Below the pieces are notes generated by a model. The model did not search any database. It was not told where the DNA came from and saw only the letters and a program-made list of their open reading frames with translations. Positions 1 to 8,673 of a stretch of 37,563 bases of DNA are shown in pieces (the first letter of the stretch is position 1; the number at the start of each line of letters is the position of its first letter). Both the position numbers and the translations under genes were made by a program. The stretch comes from Frankiales bacterium (GTDB lineage Bacteria > Actinomycetota > Actinomycetes > JAFAQI01): NCBI GenBank assembly GCA_025980325.1, contig JAICXQ010000019.1, forward strand, positions 1 through 37,563, given 5' to 3'.

Positions 1-2294
1 AAGGTCACGGCTCCCCCGGCATCTACGCCCGCGCGTTCCTCGAAGGCCGCCTGACCGAACGCCACCTCGACGGCTTCCGGCAGGAGATCTCGCACGCGCC
101 GTTCGGCCTTCCGTCGTACCCGCACCCGCGGCTCATGCCGCAGTTCTGGGAGTTCCCGACGGTGTCGATGGGGCTCGGCGCGATCCAGGCGATCTACCAA
201 GCGAGGTTCAACCGCTACCTGCACGACCGGCAGCTCAAGGACACGTCGCGTTCGCACGTGTGGTCGTTCCTCGGCGACGGCGAGATGGACGAGGTCGAGT
301 CGCTCGGCGCACTCGGCGTCGCCGCCCGCGAAGAGCTCGACAACCTCACCTTCATCGTCAACTGCAACCTGCAGCGCCTCGACGGACCGGTGCGCGGCAA
401 CGGAAAAATCATCCAGGAGCTCGAGTCGTACTTCCGCGGCGCGGGCTGGCACGTCATCAAGGTCGTCTGGGGCCGCGAGTGGGACGAGTTGCTCGCGCGC
501 GACACCGACGGCGTGCTCGTCAACGTCATGAACACCACGCCCGACGGGCAGTTCCAGAAGTATTCGGTCAGCGACGGCGCGTTCATCCGCGAGGACTTCT
601 TCGGCCGCGACCCGCGGCTGCGCAAGATGGTCGAGCACCTCTCCGACGAGCAGCTCACCCGGCTGTCACGCGGCGGGCACGACTACCACAAGGTGTACGC
701 CGCGTTCCGGGCCGCGCGCGACCACGTCGGCCAGCCGACGGTGATCCTCGCGCAGACCATCAAGGGCTGGACCCTCGGCAAGGACTTCGAAGCGCGCAAC
801 GCGACCCACCAGATGAAGAAGCTGACGAAGGCCGAGCTGAAAGAGTTCCGCGACCGCCTCTACCTCGAGATCCCGGACAAGGATCTCGAAGGCGAGCTGC
901 CGCCGTACTACCACCCGGGCCCGGAGAGCGACGAGATCCAGTACATGCTCGAACGGCGGCGCGCGCTCGGCGGCTTCCTGCCGTGCCGCGTCGAGCGGTC
1001 CAAGCCGCTGACGTTGCCCGGCGACAAGGCGTACGAGGCGCTCAAGAAGGGCAGCGGCAAGCAGCAGGTCGCGACGACGATGGCGTTCGTGCGGCTGCTC
1101 AAGGATCTGATGAAGGACAAGGGAATCGGCCCCCGGTTCGTGCCGATCGTCCCCGACGAAGCGCGCACGTTCGGGATGGACTCGCTGTTCCCAACGGCGA
1201 AGATCTACTCGCCGCACGGCCAGCGCTACGACCCGGTCGACGCCGAACTTCTGTTGTCGTACAAGGAAGACACCCGCGGCCAGATCCTGCACGAGGGCAT
1301 CAGCGAATCCGGATCGATGGCGTCGGTGATCGCGGCCGGTTCGGCGTACGCGACACACGGCGAGCCGATGATCCCGGTGTACGTCTTCTACTCGATGTTC
1401 GGCTTCCAGCGCACCGGCGACCTCGCCTGGGCGATGGGTGACCAACTCGCCCGCGGCTTCCTGCTCGGCGCGACCGCCGGGCGCACGACGCTCAACGGCG
1501 AAGGCTTGCAACACGAGGACGGACACTCGCTGTTGCTCGCGTCCACCAACCCCGCCTGCATCATCTACGACCCCGCATTCGCGTACGAGATCTCCGTCAT
1601 CGTGCAGGACGCACTGCGGCGGATGTACGGCGACGAGCCGGAGAACGTCTTCTACTACCTGACCGTCTACAACGAGCCGAAGGTCCAGCCGTCGATCCCG
1701 GAGGACGTGCCCGACATCGAGCAGCAGATCCTTCGCGGCTTGTACCGGTGCTCGCCGGCGCCCGAGGTCAGCAAAGACGGCAACAACGGCGGCGAACCGC
1801 CGCGCGCGCAACTCATCGCGAGCGGCACCGCGATCCACTGGGCGCTCGACGCGCAACGCCTGCTCGCGGACGAGTGGGGCGTCGCCGCCGACGTGTGGAG
1901 TGCGACGTCGTGGACCGAGTTGCGCCGCGAAGCGCTCGAATGCGATCTGCACAACCGGTTGGTCGCGGCCGGAGACCACGAAGCCGGCCATCGCACGCCG
2001 TTCGTCACCGCGCAACTCGACGGTGCGCCGGGGCCGGTGCTCGCCGTGAGCGACTGGATGCGCGCCGTACCGGATCAGATCGCGGCGTGGGTACCGGGCG
2101 ACTGGTCGTCACTGGGCACCGACGGCTATGGCCGGTCGGATACCCGGATCGCGCTGCGGCGTTACTTCTCGGTCGACGCGGAGTCGATCGTGCTCGCGAC
2201 GCTGACCGAGTTGGCCCGCCGGGGCGAGGTCAAGGCCGATGCGCCGGCGCGCGCGGTCGAGCGTTACGACCTCGGCGCGACACCCAAGGCCTAA
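1..2294 (+). CDS. aceE: Pyruvate dehydrogenase E1 component, homodimeric type (5' end missing)
   Basis: Decarboxylates pyruvate with thiamine diphosphate and passes the acetyl group to the lipoyl domains of E2, giving acetyl-CoA in the cytoplasm. The reading frame is open from base 3 ([15 protein letters not shown]...), so the window holds the last 763 residues; the N-terminal roughly 130-160 residues of an approximately 900-residue family lie outside. The ThDP/Mg motif is clear: GDGEMDE followed about 30 residues later by the Asn of [10 protein letters not shown]. The transketolase-like pyrimidine domain ([45 protein letters not shown]) and the C-terminal domain are intact. The long single-chain architecture marks the AceE family rather than the alpha/beta heterotetramer. 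A hairpin directly after the stop ends transcription. It sits a few kb from the fatty-acid operon that uses its product, an arrangement also seen in Streptomyces. Confidence 0.97.
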   Translation, partial: GHGSPGIYARAFLEGRLTERHLDGFRQEISHAPFGLPSYPHPRLMPQFWEFPTVSMGLGAIQAIYQARFNRYLHDRQLKDTSRSHVWSFLGDGEMDEVESLGALGVAAREELDNLTFIVNCNLQRLDGPVRGNGKIIQELESYFRGAGWHVIKVVWGREWDELLARDTDGVLVNVMNTTPDGQFQKYSVSDGAFIREDFFGRDPRLRKMVEHLSDEQLTRLSRGGHDYHKVYAAFRAARDHVGQPTVILAQTIKGWTLGKDFEARNATHQMKKLTKAELKEFRDRLYLEIPDKDLEGELPPYYHPGPESDEIQYMLERRRALGGFLPCRVERSKPLTLPGDKAYEALKKGSGKQQVATTMAFVRLLKDLMKDKGIGPRFVPIVPDEARTFGMDSLFPTAKIYSPHGQRYDPVDAELLLSYKEDTRGQILHEGISESGSMASVIAAGSAYATHGEPMIPVYVFYSMFGFQRTGDLAWAMGDQLARGFLLGATAGRTTLNGEGLQHEDGHSLLLASTNPACIIYDPAFAYEISVIVQDALRRMYGDEPENVFYYLTVYNEPKVQPSIPEDVPDIEQQILRGLYRCSPAPEVSKDGNNGGEPPRAQLIASGTAIHWALDAQRLLADEWGVAADVWSATSWTELRREALECDLHNRLVAAGDHEAGHRTPFVTAQLDGAPGPVLAVSDWMRAVPDQIAAWVPGDWSSLGTDGYGRSDTRIALRRYFSVDAESIVLATLTELARRGEVKADAPARAVERYDLGATPKA

Positions 2295-2330
2295 GCCCGC
2301 AACGCCCTACGCGCGGGCGCGATTGCGGGC
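2295..2330. terminator. Bidirectional hairpin terminator after aceE
   Basis: GCCCGCAA (2295-2302) pairs perfectly with TTGCGGGC (2323-2330), and an inner CGCCC/GGGCG pair (2303-2307, 2315-2319) lengthens the stem. It starts at the base after the aceE stop and includes the last codons of the convergent gene at 2307-2600. No U-tract follows, as is common in high-GC actinobacteria. Confidence 0.6.
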
Positions 2331-2600
2331 GACGACGATCACGCCGGCACCGACGCCGACGAGCAACATCTCCGCGCCGACGAGCGTGGCGATCGCCCGC
2401 ACCGGCACGTCGAAACGCATCGGCGCGAGCGCCGCCGTCCGGTCATGCGCGGCCGGCCACGTGTGCACGGCCCCGCGGCTGTGACTGTTAGCGAGCGGTG
2501 CGGTCGTCGTGCCGGCGAAGGGTGCGCTGACCAATAGCGCCGCACCGAGCGCGGACGGCAACACGGCCGCAGCAGTGACCCCCGTACCCCATCGCCTCAT
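2307..2600 (-). CDS. Small membrane or exported protein, unknown function
   Basis: 97 residues. It opens with a basic stretch (MRRWGTG) and a hydrophobic run (VLPSALGAALLVSAPFAG) like a signal peptide or membrane anchor. A short extracytoplasmic linker of about 35 residues follows, then a second hydrophobic segment near residues 70-90 (ATLVGAEMLLVGVGAGVIVVA) with a basic tail (RNRARA). This predicts a two-pass or signal-plus-anchor protein. The ATG at 2600 is chosen because it begins the signal-like segment; the frame stays open further upstream but that part overlaps the divergent gene and is not protein-like. No family recognised. It converges on aceE and shares the hairpin between them. 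Confidence 0.6.
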   Translation of the reverse strand: MRRWGTGVTAAAVLPSALGAALLVSAPFAGTTTAPLANSHSRGAVHTWPAAHDRTAALAPMRFDVPVRAIATLVGAEMLLVGVGAGVIVVARNRARA

Positions 2601-2642
2601 ACGCGCTTGTTTTCCCGGATGCGGGGTGCGTATGCATTTGCT

Positions 2643-2648
2643 GGGTAT
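2643..2648 (+). promoter_or_regulatory. GGGTAT box, possible SigB/SigF-type -10
   Basis: GGGTAT lies 9 nt before the ATG of the DUF2795 gene, which has no Shine-Dalgarno. A GNNT-type -35 (GGGT, 2624-2627) sits 15 nt upstream. Actinobacterial general-stress sigma factors use GNNT/GTTT-N14-17-GGGTAY. A start site near the ATG would make the transcript almost leaderless. Confidence 0.35.
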
Positions 2649-2657
2649 TGCACGTTC

Positions 2658-3065
2658 ATGGATCGCGGCAGTGACAAGGTCAGCCCACGGCGGGACGACC
2701 AACTCAAACACGAGACCGAAGGCTTGATCCGTTCCGGCCACAGCACGCACGCCGAGGAGTGGAAGGACCCGGAGCCGGCCGGCGAGGATCAGCCGGACGC
2801 CGACTTCGCGCCGAACGGAACGCTGCACGGCGGCACGCCGAACGGAATGGCGCCGGACGACGTCGAAGGTCGCTCCGAGCTCGCGGCGTACCTCGGCAAG
2901 GACTGCTATCCGATGGTGCGCGAACAGGTCATCGGCCTCCTCATCGACAACAATGCGCCGCAACGTGTGATCGATCTGGTCCGCCGGCTGCCGAGCGGGC
3001 GAGAGTTCACCAACGTCAACGACATCTGGACCGCGGTCGGCGGCAACGTCGAGAGTCCGCGCTAG
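2658..3065 (+). CDS. DUF2795 domain protein
   Basis: 135 residues from the ATG at 2658. The N-terminal half is polar and acidic and probably disordered. The C-terminal half (about residues 70-130) matches the DUF2795 pattern: LAAYLGKDCYPMVREQVI, then a NNAPQRVIDLVRRLP segment and FTNVNDIWTAVGG. DUF2795 proteins are small, soluble and widespread in actinobacteria; their function is not established. The in-frame ATG at 2607 would add residues unlike the family, so the inner start is preferred. No Shine-Dalgarno precedes it; a GGGTAT box 9 nt upstream suggests a stress-sigma promoter and a nearly leaderless message. Confidence 0.8.
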   Translation: MDRGSDKVSPRRDDQLKHETEGLIRSGHSTHAEEWKDPEPAGEDQPDADFAPNGTLHGGTPNGMAPDDVEGRSELAAYLGKDCYPMVREQVIGLLIDNNAPQRVIDLVRRLPSGREFTNVNDIWTAVGGNVESPR

Positions 3066-3085
3066 CTAGTCACATCGAGTCATAT

Positions 3086-3109
3086 GCGGTGATCAATCCA
3101 CATCACCGC
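3086..3109. terminator. Hairpin after the DUF2795 gene
   Basis: GCGGTGAT (3086-3093), 8-nt loop, ATCACCGC (3102-3109): a perfect 8-bp stem about 20 nt after the stop codon, with no U-tract. Confidence 0.5.
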
Positions 3110-3126
3110 TTCTCACCGATCATGTA

Positions 3127-3154
3127 GTTTTCGGGTCGATTTGCGGCTATGTCC
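3127..3154 (+). promoter_or_regulatory. Candidate SigB/SigF-type promoter, copy 1 of a shared 13-mer
   Basis: GTTT (3127-3130), 14 nt, GGCTAT (3145-3150), one base from the stress-sigma consensus GTTT-N14-17-GGGTAT. The 13-mer TGCGGCTATGTCC (3142-3154) recurs exactly at 12079-12091 in front of another gene. The expected start site near 3157 leaves a 5' leader of about 50 nt before the gene at 3208. Confidence 0.4.
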
Positions 3155-3207
3155 TGGCCTTCCCTTGCGCGGTTGCCGAATGATTCCGGGAAGACAAGGG
3201 AGCGGCC

Positions 3208-4044
3208 ATGGCCAGACGGCGGATCGCGACGATCACTTCGCTCGACGAGCATCCGAACCTGCCCGAGATCCTTGGCGTCCTTGCGCAACTGCCGCACATC
3301 TCCGACAGCGACCTCGTCCGGCTCGCGGACAACTGGCGGAACACGGTGTTCCTGGCCGAGGCGCGGGCGCGCGCACTCGACCCCGACAGCCCGTTGGTGC
3401 TCGAAGTGCTCGCCGCGTTCGAGGCCGTGCAGGCCTTGTTCGCCGACGACGTCTGCGGCGAGGCGGAGTACGTCGAACTGGAACCGGAAGTCGCCTCCGT
3501 CGCGCTGAAGGCGATCCGCGACGCGATCGCGGCGTCGTACGCGGAGCCGTTGCTCAGCCGGGCCGAGCACGCCGGCCTGATGGGGCCGTGGCGCGCGGTC
3601 TACCCGACGACGCTGGTGGACGAGCCCGACCTCGGCGAGCACGCCGCACAGGTCAAGGCGCTGCTGTCCGCGATGCCGCGGCTCGCGACCCGTTGCCACG
3701 ACACGAGCGCAGCCAGCCTGTACGACGAGATCCTGCGGACGAGCATGGCCCTCGACGAGGACGTGCGCGAAGTCGCCCGGGACGAAGCCTGGCAGGCCGC
3801 GTTGCTGACCAATCGCCGTCGCGTGTGGAGCCTGATCCGCCGCAGCGGCGCCGAGGGAATCGGCCGGTTCTGCGGGCAGTGCCGGACCCGGCACGACGAC
3901 GAAGACACGATGCGCGTGCTCTCGCTCTGCCTGGACGCCGCGTGCGCGTTGCTGGTGGCCGATGCGATCGACGACAACCTCGTCGACGTGCTCACGCTGC
4001 CGGTGCAGAAACTGATCCCGCTGCAGCGCACCTCGGGCGACTGA
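3208..4044 (+). CDS. Uncharacterised soluble protein, actinobacterial type
   Basis: 278 residues, start ATG preceded by AAGGGAG with 5-nt spacing. No signal peptide or membrane segment. The sequence looks mostly alpha-helical and acidic: an N-terminal helical part with LADNWRNTVFLAEARARAL (about residues 40-58), then LVLEVLAAFEAVQALFADD and a long C-terminal helical region. The segment with RFCGQCRTRHDD contains CxxC plus a nearby His, but there are too few further ligands to call a zinc site. I do not recognise the family. It is preceded by a possible stress-sigma promoter and ends at a strong bidirectional hairpin shared with the convergent PHP gene. Confidence 0.75.
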   Translation: MARRRIATITSLDEHPNLPEILGVLAQLPHISDSDLVRLADNWRNTVFLAEARARALDPDSPLVLEVLAAFEAVQALFADDVCGEAEYVELEPEVASVALKAIRDAIAASYAEPLLSRAEHAGLMGPWRAVYPTTLVDEPDLGEHAAQVKALLSAMPRLATRCHDTSAASLYDEILRTSMALDEDVREVARDEAWQAALLTNRRRVWSLIRRSGAEGIGRFCGQCRTRHDDEDTMRVLSLCLDAACALLVADAIDDNLVDVLTLPVQKLIPLQRTSGD

Positions 4045-4058
4045 TCCGCCCGCTCACT

Positions 4059-4127
4059 TCTCGTTGACCGTGACGCTTGAGGCACGGCCCATGGCTCACC
4101 GCGCTCCGAACGTCACGGTCAACGAGA
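4059..4127. terminator. Bidirectional terminator, 17-bp perfect inverted repeat
   Basis: TCTCGTTGACCGTGACG (4059-4075) is the exact reverse complement of 4111-4127, with a 35-nt loop. It lies between convergent genes, and the right arm includes the stop codon and last codons of the PHP gene, so coding and terminator functions overlap. Confidence 0.7.
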
Positions 4128-5147
4128 GCACCACGCGACCACATCGTCCGCGCTCTTCGTGTTGACGACCCGCTCGGCGGTGACGCCGCATTCCTCGGCC
4201 CGTTCGCAACCGTACGGTTGCCAGTCGAGCTGACCAGGCGCGTGCGCATCGGTGTCGATCGTGAACTCGCATCCCATCTCGACCGCGAGCGACAGCAACC
4301 GCTTCGGCGGATCCAGCCGCTCTGGCCGTGAGTTGATCTCGACCGCGACCCCGAACCGGCGGCAGGCCTCGAACACGACCTCCGCGTCGAACTCCGACTC
4401 CGGTCTTCCTCGCCCGACGACGAGCCGGCCGGTGCAATGCCCGAGTACGTCCATGTGCGGGTTCGAGATCGCGGTCACCATCCGGCGGGTCATGTCCTCG
4501 CGCGGCATCCGCAACTTCGAATGCACCGACGCGACCACGACGTCGAGGCGCGCCAGCAATTCCGGTTCCTGATCCAGCCGGCCGTCGTCGAGGATGTCGA
4601 CCTCGATCCCGGTGAGGATCCGGAACGGCGCCAATTCGTCGTTGAGTCGCCGTACCACGTCCAACTGCTCGCGCAACCGTTCGGGCGACAGGCCACGCGC
4701 GACGGTCAGCCGCGGCGAGTGATCGGTGAGTGCCACGTAGCCATGGCCGAGTTCGATCGCGGCGCGCATCATGTCCTCGATCGGCGAGCCGCCGTCGCTC
4801 CAATCGGAGTGCGTGTGCAGGTCGCCGCGCAACGCCGCCCGCAACGACGCGCCGCCGCGTACCAACGGTCCGTCCGCCTTGCCGAGCAACGCCGAGAGGT
4901 ACGCGGGCGTCTCGCCGCGCAATGCCTCGCTGACAACCGCCGCGGTCACCTTGCCGATGCCGGACAGGTCTTCGAGTGTGCCCTCGTCGTACCGCCGCTT
5001 GAGCTCGCCGGCGGGCAGGCCGGCCAGCGTCGTCGCGGCATTGCGGAAGGCGCGAACCCGGTACGTCGGTGAGTTCGTGCGCTCGAGCAGGAAGGCGATC
5101 TGGTTGAGCGCGTCGACGGCGGCACGCGCGCCGGAGTCCACGGACAC
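4119..5147 (-). CDS. PHP-domain phosphoesterase with N-terminal helix-hairpin-helix region
   Basis: 342 residues. Residues about 1-90 resemble the DNA polymerase X-type 8-kDa/HhH region (YRVRAFRNAATTLAGL, then LEDLSGIGKVTAAVVSEAL). Residues about 105-340 form a PHP domain with its metal ligands in order: GDLHTHSDWSDG (His111, His113, Asp118), ALTDHS, GIEVDI, ASVHSKL, HMDVLGH, EINSRP and IDTDAHA. The polymerase palm of true PolX is absent, so this is a stand-alone HhH-PHP protein of the kind common in actinobacteria, likely a DNA-related phosphoesterase or nuclease; the substrate is unknown. GTG at 5147 is chosen because GGAGG (5160-5156) precedes it by 8 nt. It diverges from the FasR-like gene with only 49 bp between the two starts. 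Confidence 0.85.
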   Translation of the reverse strand: MSVDSGARAAVDALNQIAFLLERTNSPTYRVRAFRNAATTLAGLPAGELKRRYDEGTLEDLSGIGKVTAAVVSEALRGETPAYLSALLGKADGPLVRGGASLRAALRGDLHTHSDWSDGGSPIEDMMRAAIELGHGYVALTDHSPRLTVARGLSPERLREQLDVVRRLNDELAPFRILTGIEVDILDDGRLDQEPELLARLDVVVASVHSKLRMPREDMTRRMVTAISNPHMDVLGHCTGRLVVGRGRPESEFDAEVVFEACRRFGVAVEINSRPERLDPPKRLLSLAVEMGCEFTIDTDAHAPGQLDWQPYGCERAEECGVTAERVVNTKSADDVVAWCSR

Positions 5148-5196
5148 GGAGTCCACCTCCACGACGCTACCCAGCAGTACAGGAGAAGCTGCACAC

Positions 5197-6393
5197 GTGA
5201 CGCCACGGTCTCCGAGCGCGAAGCCGCAGGTGCGGGCCGCGACGGTGAAGCGGATGCAACGTGCGGCCGCCGACATCGCGGCCGAGTCGCTCGCGCGGAT
5301 GGAGGCGACGCTGCCGTGGTTCGCGGCGATGTCGCCGAACCAGCGGTCGTGGATCGGTCTCGTAGCGCAGGCCGGCGTCGCCAGCTTCGCCGAATGGCTC
5401 GCCCATCCGCACGCCGGCCATGACATCACCGGCGGCGTGTTCGCGACCGCGCCGCGCGAGCTCGCCCGCGCGGTCACGTTGCAGCAGACGGTCGAGCTGG
5501 TCCGGATCGCCTGCGACACCGTCGAGGATCACGCGCACGACCTGTCCGCGGCCGGCGACGAGGACCAGCTGCACCGCGCGGTGCTGCGCTACAGCCGCGA
5601 CCTCGCGTTCCAGGCCGCGCTCGTGTACGCGCGGGCCGCCGAGGAACGCGGTGCGTGGGACGCCCGGCTCGAAGCACTCGTCGTCGACACGGTCGTCGTC
5701 GGTGAGCCGGACGAGGAGCTGCTCTCCCGCGCGGCCGCGCTCGGCTGGACCGAGCACACCGCGGTCGCCGTGCTCGCCGGTACCGCGCCGGAAGGCGAGT
5801 CACAACGGTCGATCGACGAGATCCGGCGGGTGGCGCGCCGCGACGGCTTCGACGTGCTCGCGAGCATCGGCGGCCGCCGGCTGGTCTGCGTCCTCGGGGT
5901 CGAAGGCGATCCGCTGCCGGGCGCGGCGTTGCTGTCGGGTCAGTTCGCCCCGGGCCCGGTCGTCCTCGGCCCGGCGGTGCCTGACCTCGCCAGCGCGCCG
6001 GCGTCCGCCCGGGCCGCGCTCGCCGGGCTCGCCGTCGCCGCGGCCTGGCCGGCCGCGCCCCGGCCGGTGACGGCGGACGCATTGCTGCCGGAACGTGCCC
6101 TCGGCGGCGACCCCGAGGCCCAGGCCGCGTTGGTCGATATCTACAGCGGACTCGAAGCCACCGACTCCACACTGACGGACACGTTGTCGGCCTTCCTGGA
6201 ACTCGGCGGGTCGCTCGAAGCCACCGCGCGGACGCTGTTCGTGCACCCGAACACGGTCCGGTACCGCTTGAAACGGGTGGCCGAGATGACCGGATTGGTG
6301 CCCACCCATTCTCGCGACCGGTGGACCCTCGGCATCGCGCTGGCCCTCGGCCGGCTCGACGGCGGCGCAGCGTCGTTCTCCCCCGAGTTGTAG
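5197..6393 (+). CDS. fasR: FasR-like PucR-family transcriptional activator of fatty-acid synthesis
   Basis: 398 residues from a GTG with AGGAGAAG 8 nt upstream. The C-terminus (about residues 333-370) is the PucR-type helix-turn-helix: FLELGGSLEATARTLFVHPN followed by TVRYRLKRVAEMTGL. The central part carries the GGDEF-like/CdaR-type segment typical of these regulators; the N-terminus is helical. In Streptomyces coelicolor the PucR-type FasR lies immediately upstream of fabD-fabH-acpP-fabF and activates that operon; the same arrangement here makes orthology very likely. Its stop codon overlaps a perfect palindrome proposed as its operator. It is not related by fold to the TetR-type FasR of mycobacteria. 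Confidence 0.88.
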   Translation: MTPRSPSAKPQVRAATVKRMQRAAADIAAESLARMEATLPWFAAMSPNQRSWIGLVAQAGVASFAEWLAHPHAGHDITGGVFATAPRELARAVTLQQTVELVRIACDTVEDHAHDLSAAGDEDQLHRAVLRYSRDLAFQAALVYARAAEERGAWDARLEALVVDTVVVGEPDEELLSRAAALGWTEHTAVAVLAGTAPEGESQRSIDEIRRVARRDGFDVLASIGGRRLVCVLGVEGDPLPGAALLSGQFAPGPVVLGPAVPDLASAPASARAALAGLAVAAAWPAAPRPVTADALLPERALGGDPEAQAALVDIYSGLEATDSTLTDTLSAFLELGGSLEATARTLFVHPNTVRYRLKRVAEMTGLVPTHSRDRWTLGIALALGRLDGGAASFSPEL

Positions 6394-6404
6394 GAACCCT
6401 ACAA
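6388..6404. promoter_or_regulatory. Palindromic operator candidate for FasR upstream of fabD
   Basis: TTGTAGG-AAC-CCTACAA is a perfect 7-bp inverted repeat with a 3-nt centre, 67 nt before the proposed fabD start. It is AT-richer than its surroundings and lies at the only promoter-sized gap of the fab locus. It overlaps the fasR stop codon (TAG at 6391-6393). Assignment to FasR is inferred from position. Confidence 0.55.
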
Positions 6405-6471
6405 AAGCCTGCCGGGTAATTCGTGCGCGGCGGCACCCCTGCCGAGCCGCCGGATTCGCTTGGGTGGAAAC

Positions 6472-7680
6472 GTGCTCGCCCTCCTTGCCCCCGGACAGGG
6501 TGCGCAGACCCCCGGCATGCTGGTCCCCTGGCTCGACGACGCCGGCACCGCGGCCGCGCTGCGCTGGTCCGCCGCCGTCACCGGGATCGACCTGGTCGCC
6601 CTCGGTACGACCGGCACCGCGGACGAGATCCGCGACACCGCCGTCGCGCAGCCCCTGCTCGTCGCGCTGGCCCTCGCGGTCGCCGACCGGCTGCTCGACG
6701 ACGCCGACCGGCCGGTCGTCGCCGGGCACAGCGTCGGCGAGTTCGCCGCGGCCGCGCTGGCCGGGGCGCTGACCGCCGAGACCGCGCTGACGCTGGTCCG
6801 CGAGCGCGGCCGGCTGATGGCGGCCGCCTCGGCAATGACACCGACCGGGATGAGCGCCGTGCTGGGCGGCGATGCGGACGAGGTCACCGCCGCGCTCGAT
6901 CGGCACGGGCTCACCGCCGCGAACGTCAACACCGCCGGGCAGGTCGTCGCCGCCGGCCGGCTGGACGCTCTGGCCGCGCTGGCCGCCGACCCGCCGGCGA
7001 AGGCGCGCGTCCGAGCGCTGCAGGTCGCCGGCGCCTTCCACACCGAGTTCATGGCCGGTGCCCGCGACGGCCTCGCCGTTCTCGCCGGCAGCGCTCCCCG
7101 CACCGACCCGGTCCGCACGTTGCTCGGCAACGGCGACGGCGCGGTCGTCCGCGCCGGCGACGACGTCGTACGGCGACTGGTCGAGCAGGTTGCGCGGCCG
7201 GTCCGGTGGGACTTGTGCATGACCACGCTCGCGGACCTCGGCGTCACCGCCGCCGTCGAGCTCGCCCCCGGCGGCACGCTGACGGGTCTCGTCCGCCGCG
7301 CGATGCCGGGTGTCGAAACCCTCGCCGTCACGACGCCGGACGACCTGCCGGCGGCCCGGGCGATGCTCGACCGGCACGCCGTCACGACGAGCGAGCCCGC
7401 GCCCTCGTGGCGGGTCGCGGTCGCCCCGGTCGCCGGCACGTTCCGCCGTACCCAGACCGAACCGGGTACGGCGCTCGCACCGGGCGCGCCGCTCGGCGTC
7501 GTCGTCTCCAACCGCAGCGAGTCCGCGGTCGAAGCCGCGCACGGCGGGGTGCTGGTCGAGTGGCTCGCGCACGACGGCGATCCGGTCTCGCCGGGTCAGG
7601 CGATCGCGCGGCTGCATCCGCTCGACGCCGACACTGCGCTGCAGCTACGAGGGCTGCCGGCACGAGGGGTGTTCGCATGA
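6472..7680 (+). CDS. fabD: Malonyl-CoA:ACP transacylase fused to a BCCP-like domain lacking the lysine
   Basis: Transfers malonyl from CoA to ACP. Residues about 1-300 are a normal acyltransferase: APGQGAQTPGM at the start, GHSVGE with nucleophile Ser87, and His190 in GAFHTEF. A standard FabD is about 300-316 residues; this one has 402. The extra C-terminus (about 312-385) resembles a biotinyl/lipoyl carrier domain: APVAGTFRRTQTEPG, then GAPLGVVVSNRSESAVEA, HGGVLVEWLAHDGDPVSPGQ and AIARLHP. Where BCCP has EAMKM there is SNRSES, so no biotinylatable lysine is present. GTG at 6472 gives the family N-terminus (VLALLAPGQG); TTG at 6460 is an alternative. The stop overlaps the fabH start (ATGA). 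Confidence 0.93.
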   Translation: MLALLAPGQGAQTPGMLVPWLDDAGTAAALRWSAAVTGIDLVALGTTGTADEIRDTAVAQPLLVALALAVADRLLDDADRPVVAGHSVGEFAAAALAGALTAETALTLVRERGRLMAAASAMTPTGMSAVLGGDADEVTAALDRHGLTAANVNTAGQVVAAGRLDALAALAADPPAKARVRALQVAGAFHTEFMAGARDGLAVLAGSAPRTDPVRTLLGNGDGAVVRAGDDVVRRLVEQVARPVRWDLCMTTLADLGVTAAVELAPGGTLTGLVRRAMPGVETLAVTTPDDLPAARAMLDRHAVTTSEPAPSWRVAVAPVAGTFRRTQTEPGTALAPGAPLGVVVSNRSESAVEAAHGGVLVEWLAHDGDPVSPGQAIARLHPLDADTALQLRGLPARGVFA

Positions 7681-8639
7681 GGGCCGTCGCACCGCTGCGG
7701 CAGTCGCGGATCGCCGGGCTCGGCGAGCATCGTCCGGCCGGCCGGCTGACCAACGACGACCTCGCCGCGCGCGGGCTCGACACGACCGACGAGTGGATCC
7801 GCACCCGGACCGGCATCGTCAGCCGGCACGTCGCGGCGAGCGACGAAACCGTCGTGTCGATGGGCATCGACGCGGCGGCGAAGGCGCTCGCCGCATCGGG
7901 GCTCACCGGCGCAGACGTCGACCTCGTCATCCTCGCGACCTGCACGATGCGCAACGCCATCCCCGGCGGTGCCGCGCGCGTCGCGACCGGCATCGGTGCG
8001 CGGGGTGCCGGCGCGTTCGACGTCAACGCGGCCTGCGGCGGATTCTGTTACGCGCTCTCCGTCGCCAGCGACGCCGTCCGTACCGGCAATGCGCAACGCG
8101 TCGTCGTCGTCGGTTCGGAGAAGCTCACCGACTGGCTCGACTGGAGCGACCGGGGCACGTGCATCCTGTTCGGCGACGGCGCCGCGGCCGCGGTCGTCAC
8201 GACCGCCGACGAGCCGGGCATCGGACCGGTCGCGTGGGGCAGCGACGGCGAGGCTTACGCGAGCGTCGGCGTACCGGAGGGCGACTGGGCCGTTCGCATG
8301 GACGGGCCTGCGGTGTTCCGGTGGGCGACCACGCAACTCGCACCGGTGGCGCGGCGCGCCTGCGAACTCGCCGGCGTCGACCTCGCCGACATCCGCGCGT
8401 TCGTCCCGCACCAAGCCAATGCGCGGATCATCGATGCGCTCGTCCGCGCGTTGCGGCTGCCCGAACATGTCGCCGTCGCGCGCGACATCGCGACGACCGG
8501 CAACACCTCGGCGGCGTCGGTGCCGCTCGCGCTGTCGGCGCTCGCCGGGTCCGGTGCGGTCGAGCCCGGCGGCCTCACGTTGCTGCTCGCGTTCGGTGCC
8601 GGCCTCACTTATGCCGGACAAGTCGTCCGCATCCCGTAA
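7677..8639 (+). CDS. fabH: Beta-ketoacyl-ACP synthase III
   Basis: Starts fatty-acid synthesis by condensing an acyl-CoA primer with malonyl-ACP. 320 residues, normal family length. The catalytic triad is complete: Cys120 (NAACGGF), His245 (VPHQANARI) and Asn276 (TGNTSAAS). The N-terminal GLGEHRP and the DEWIRTRTGI signature are also present. Translation is coupled to fabD through an ATGA overlap at 7677-7680. Primer choice (acetyl or branched) cannot be read from the sequence by eye. It is followed after 34 nt by acpP. Confidence 0.96.
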   Translation: MRAVAPLRQSRIAGLGEHRPAGRLTNDDLAARGLDTTDEWIRTRTGIVSRHVAASDETVVSMGIDAAAKALAASGLTGADVDLVILATCTMRNAIPGGAARVATGIGARGAGAFDVNAACGGFCYALSVASDAVRTGNAQRVVVVGSEKLTDWLDWSDRGTCILFGDGAAAAVVTTADEPGIGPVAWGSDGEAYASVGVPEGDWAVRMDGPAVFRWATTQLAPVARRACELAGVDLADIRAFVPHQANARIIDALVRALRLPEHVAVARDIATTGNTSAASVPLALSALAGSGAVEPGGLTLLLAFGAGLTYAGQVVRIP

Positions 8640-8673
8640 AGCCCGAAAACCCCCGAGATACAAGGAGAAAACA

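Noticed and set aside
666-2015. Long minus-strand open frame within aceE
   Set aside because: Complement of a strongly G/C3-biased conserved gene; the product is Arg/Val-rich and unlike any protein family.
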